From Eucalyptus grandis (lineage: Eukaryota > Streptophyta > Magnoliopsida > Myrtales > Myrtaceae), in assembly GCF_016545825.1 (NCBI RefSeq), contig NC_052612.1:42391738-42455737 (forward strand): a DNA stretch of 64,000 nucleotides. The letters run 5' to 3'. Each line of letters starts with the position of its first letter. Position 1 is the first letter of the stretch. A model generated the notes under the pieces. It worked only from the letters and a program-made list of their open reading frames with translations. It did no database searches and was not told the origin of the DNA. Both the position numbers and the translations under genes were made by a program. Shown piece after piece: positions 61,094 through 64,000 of the stretch.

Positions 61094-63609
61094 TCAATTC
61101 AAATCGTAAATACCGAGAAAAGGCCTCATCACCGACGCAATCCACAGCTTATTATCCCTCTCTTCAACTTCACTGATGAACTGCAGGGTCTTTCCCTCCC
61201 TGTCTTCCAATACTTCCAGAATTTCTCCCTCCGTGCCCAGCTTGACAGCGGTGGCATCAGCTTTCCCTCCCACAAACAGCGAGTGCAGCTGTTGGAAGCT
61301 GATCGGCAGTCTTAGAGCAAAATTCCCAATGAGAGAATTGGAAAGAAGGAACCTCGCGACCGGTCCTCTCTTTGCGTGCAAGCCAACCCAAAATTCGCCT
61401 CTGGAGTTCCTCCTGATGTTGTCTGGGTAGCCAGGCAACTCGGCAAAGATGTCAAACTTTCCTGCGTTAGGTCCCTTAAGCCAAAACCTCAAGATTCGGC
61501 AAGTAGCAGTTTCCGCCATCAACAGAAACATGCCGTCTTTGCTTAACGCTACTCCATTGGCAAAAGCGATTCCTCGCAAAAGGACTTTCAGTTCCTTGCT
61601 CGACTTATCATATTTCATCAACCGGCCAGTTTTGTCTCCACTTAGACATGAATTCATGAATTGTCTGGAAACACAAATTATCAGCGATAAGTAGCTTCTT
61701 GTAGGCATCAATAGACATCACTAAAAACAGATTAAAGTATCGTTTGCTCAGTCATTGTAAGAAAAAGAAGTTGGATGCTGCAGTGGACATGTGCCTACAC
61801 CGGAAATTAGTTAAACTGCACCATGACACTGAATGAATAACTTCCATATGACAATTGATTATCTTGTTTTCTCGTCCTAACCATGTAAAAATCAATAAAG
61901 ATAGTTGTCATGTTGAACTATCCCACATTATTGAACACAAGACCCATCAATATCCAGACATCTTTCTCTTAGTATTGATGTCTGCGTCTTACTTACCTTC
62001 TGTGGAAATTTGTGCTCGAGTCTGTGAAGTAAATCACATCTTCGCTCTCATCGATATCCAGATCATTCGTGAACCAGAAGGGTTCGCCTTCAGCTTCATT
62101 GGCCACCAGAGTGGCCAAACCACCATCTGGACCCACCACCATAAGCCCGAAGTACGCATCTGCAATGTAGAGATCTCCAGTTTTCTTATCGAAACGTAAG
62201 CCTAGAGGCCTTCCACAAATATGCTCCAACTCCGGTGCAAATGGGCGAATGCATTCCTTCCTAGTAGCACCACACCAAGTTGGTGACATTCCAGGCAGAA
62301 TATGCAAAAGGAAGCACAATATTACTGGAAATATAATGGATGAGTGCTGACACTTAAATTGGTTTTTGCTTGGTAGGCCCAACAACTTCTCCAATTAGGA
62401 GCGTTAGCACTCACATGCTCTGTTCCAATGTCATAAATTTTCACTGAAGTGTATGAAAATGAAACTTTCTAGAAAAATTTAGCAGCAGCAACGGAATATC
62501 CAATGTTGGGGCTCTCAAATTCAATGCAAGTTACCATGAAATCCAAAAGGAACAATTACTCAACAAGTCGGATTTCGATGATCGCTAATCTGGTCGGACC
62601 ATTTATGCATCATCCTTTCGAGGGCCATGCTAATCTTCTCCATCATTCCAATACTATCAGATCTCTCTGGAGAGACTAATCTTGATGGCAACTTGATCAA
62701 AGACTCTAGTTAACTAGAAAAAGGTCATCAATCCAATCTAATGAGCACCTTATAACTGCATCTGTTACTTGGATTGAAAGAGATACACACCAAAGCTGGA
62801 AAGCACACATAGGGTTACTTTGATGTGATGGGCTGAAATGACAGAAATCTGTATACTTTCTTGTAGAGTCCACCATAAGTGACACTTGATTTGCAAATCA
62901 TGATTAATCTAGTTTTCACATTTGCAGTAAACAAACCACAAAATCGTCAACCGGGCTTTGGACGACATTTATGTGCATGATCAAGAGTCCGGTCTGATTA
63001 AGCTTTCGCAAAGTGGCATAGAATCTCACCTCAAATAAAAACAGAAAAAACAAAGAGAGAGAAACTAACATGGATATTGCTTTAGATTTATCTCACATTT
63101 CTCCCCATTTCTCGCCAAAAGCAGTGAGTGATGCTTAGTATACTAAGATTGCTCTGCGAATTAGCATACTGAACAGCCTGGCTGATCGCATTAGAACAAA
63201 TCGGCCGTGCTCTCTACCATGTCACTCCAAATATATGAAATTTTGTGAATCGATATCGCCAACATATAGCAAGCCAGCAATGGAGCAAGTCGAGCACGAG
63301 CAGAACAGTGGCTTAAACGTCCTACCTCTGGGAGGAAGTGAAAGCGAAGTCGACCCACCCGCGCTCGTCGCCCTCCCACTTCAGGATCCGGCCGTCGGCG
63401 ACGCCGGTGTACGGGCCCCCGCCGCTCGGGTCGAAGGCGAGGCTCTCGGGCCCGAACGCTCCGGCGACCGGCACCACCCTGGAAGCGTGGAGGCGGTCGC
63501 GGGCTCCGGGGACGGGAGGCGGGTGGAGGAGATTGGTCGGTCGGTTCAGGGCTAGCACGACGGCCGCGACCGCTAGCGCCACCGCGGCTCCTCCGAGCTT
63601 CGTAGCCAT
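61094..63609 (-). CDS. Strictosidine synthase-like protein, copy C
   Basis: Exons 63609-63326, 62260-61997 and 61664-61094 (introns 1065 and 332 bp, GT-AG) encode 372 residues, with exon 2 exactly 264 bp as in copies A and B. MATKLGGAAVALAVAAVVLAL is the signal peptide or anchor. Motifs: AFGPESLAFDPSGGGPYTG, two Cys 12 apart ahead of GRPLGLRF, YIADAYFGLMVVGP, YFTDSSTNFHRR, GDKTGRLMKYD, LPGYPDNIRRN. The near-invariant FPNG motif is FANG here (GIAFANGVALS), worth noting as a change in a blade turn. An upstream in-frame extension reaches 63,774 but lacks family resemblance. Intron 1 contains a U6-like remnant. The gene otherwise looks intact and is closest to copy A. Confidence 0.9.
62596..62676 (-). 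pseudogene. U6 snRNA-like sequence in intron 1 of SSL copy C
   Basis: The minus strand carries, in order, a 5' stem-loop-like GTCTCTCCAGAGAGATC, GATAGTATTGGAA, the diagnostic U6 core GAGAAGATTAGCATGGCCC (62,622-62,640), AAGGATGATGC and AAATGGTCC. Compared with plant U6 as I know it, it has a few-base deletion after GGCCC, loses part of the 3' segment, and lacks the terminal T run, so it is a pseudogene. It lies in sense orientation with respect to the SSL gene. Confidence 0.8.
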
Positions 63610-64000
63610 GGCCTCCTTTTGCTCAGGCGATCGAGAACGGCGCCGCTGCCGTCGCACGTGAGAGGCTTGTTTAACGAAGTGAAGTAAAAGCTGATGGGTC
63701 TTCCCAGAAGGAAGTAAGGAAGGAGTAGGACTGATGCTGCACGACCGGCAACAGGTTAGATAACGAACGATCACCTACTTCTTCCCATCGTTGACCGGCA
63801 GATTAGGTTAAAAAAAATTCCATGATCTTCAATATTGTTTGCTTTTGTTATGTGTAATGATCTTTTGAAAAATAAATAGGTCGTTATTTAGTGTGCTTAA
63901 TAAGTATCCCAAAAGCACTTGTCAACATGTTTCGATTTGTGAATAATGATTGGTTGAATTCGTTGTATTTTCCTCCATCTTTGCCATTCCTTTGGTGGTT
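63610..64000. other. SSL copy C promoter region
   Basis: Upstream flank of SSL copy C. It resembles the flank of copy A at 52,577-52,950 in several blocks (AGCTGATGGGTCTTC, AATGATTGGT(T/C)GAA, TTTTCCTCCATC), indicating that the duplicated unit included the promoter. No further gene is seen before the window edge. Confidence 0.55.

Overview
The window is nuclear DNA from a flowering plant, almost certainly a woody eudicot. Genes are rich in GT-AG introns, spacers are AT-rich, and plant-type LTR retrotransposon and MITE debris is abundant. Predicted proteins are closest to plant families I know: kinesin KIN-7O, a plant HAD-like hydrolase and strictosidine synthase-like (SSL) proteins. Some spacer repeats resemble ones I associate with Myrtaceae, but that is a weak guess. 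All recognisable protein genes lie on the minus strand.

Layout. (1) 1-15.6 kb: a 32-exon kinesin of the KIN-7O (CENP-E-like) type whose 3' end runs off the left edge. One intron holds a 253-bp solo LTR with a perfect 5-bp target duplication, and an E2F-type site lies upstream of the ATG. (2) 16.6-19.9 kb: a six-exon HAD-superfamily hydrolase with a probable transit peptide and a 619-bp MITE in its second intron. (3) 21.6-28.4 kb: two diverged direct copies of a ~3-kb non-coding unit, separated by ~1 kb that may contain a LINE 3' end. (4) 28.9-63.6 kb: a tandem array of SSL genes. Three copies look intact (28.9-30.7, 50.8-52.6 and 61.1-63.6 kb). One is a heavily damaged pseudogene (55.1-57.9 kb). 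One is a stub of exon 1 that has lost its start codon (46.9 kb).

The SSL array has a layered history. Spacers flanking the genes are themselves duplicated (30.6-32.3 with 46.9-48.4; 44.9-46.9 with 48.4-50.5 and 53.3-54.2). In one copy the spacer was expanded by about 8.8 kb of inserted material (32.3-41.1 kb: a minus-strand Copia LTR with gag, a ~190-bp tandem array next to a possible gene relic, and a plus-strand Copia remnant) and by a 3700-bp LTR-like element at 41,155-44,854 with GTAAG target duplications. Introns of two SSL copies share a decayed U6 snRNA-like sequence, which dates their common ancestry.

Functionally the kinesin is expected to act on mitotic microtubules, the HAD protein in an organelle or the cytosol, and the SSL proteins as secreted or endomembrane six-bladed propeller proteins. 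Their substrates cannot be read from sequence. I found no operon-like relation between the three families, no tRNA genes and no CRISPR array.
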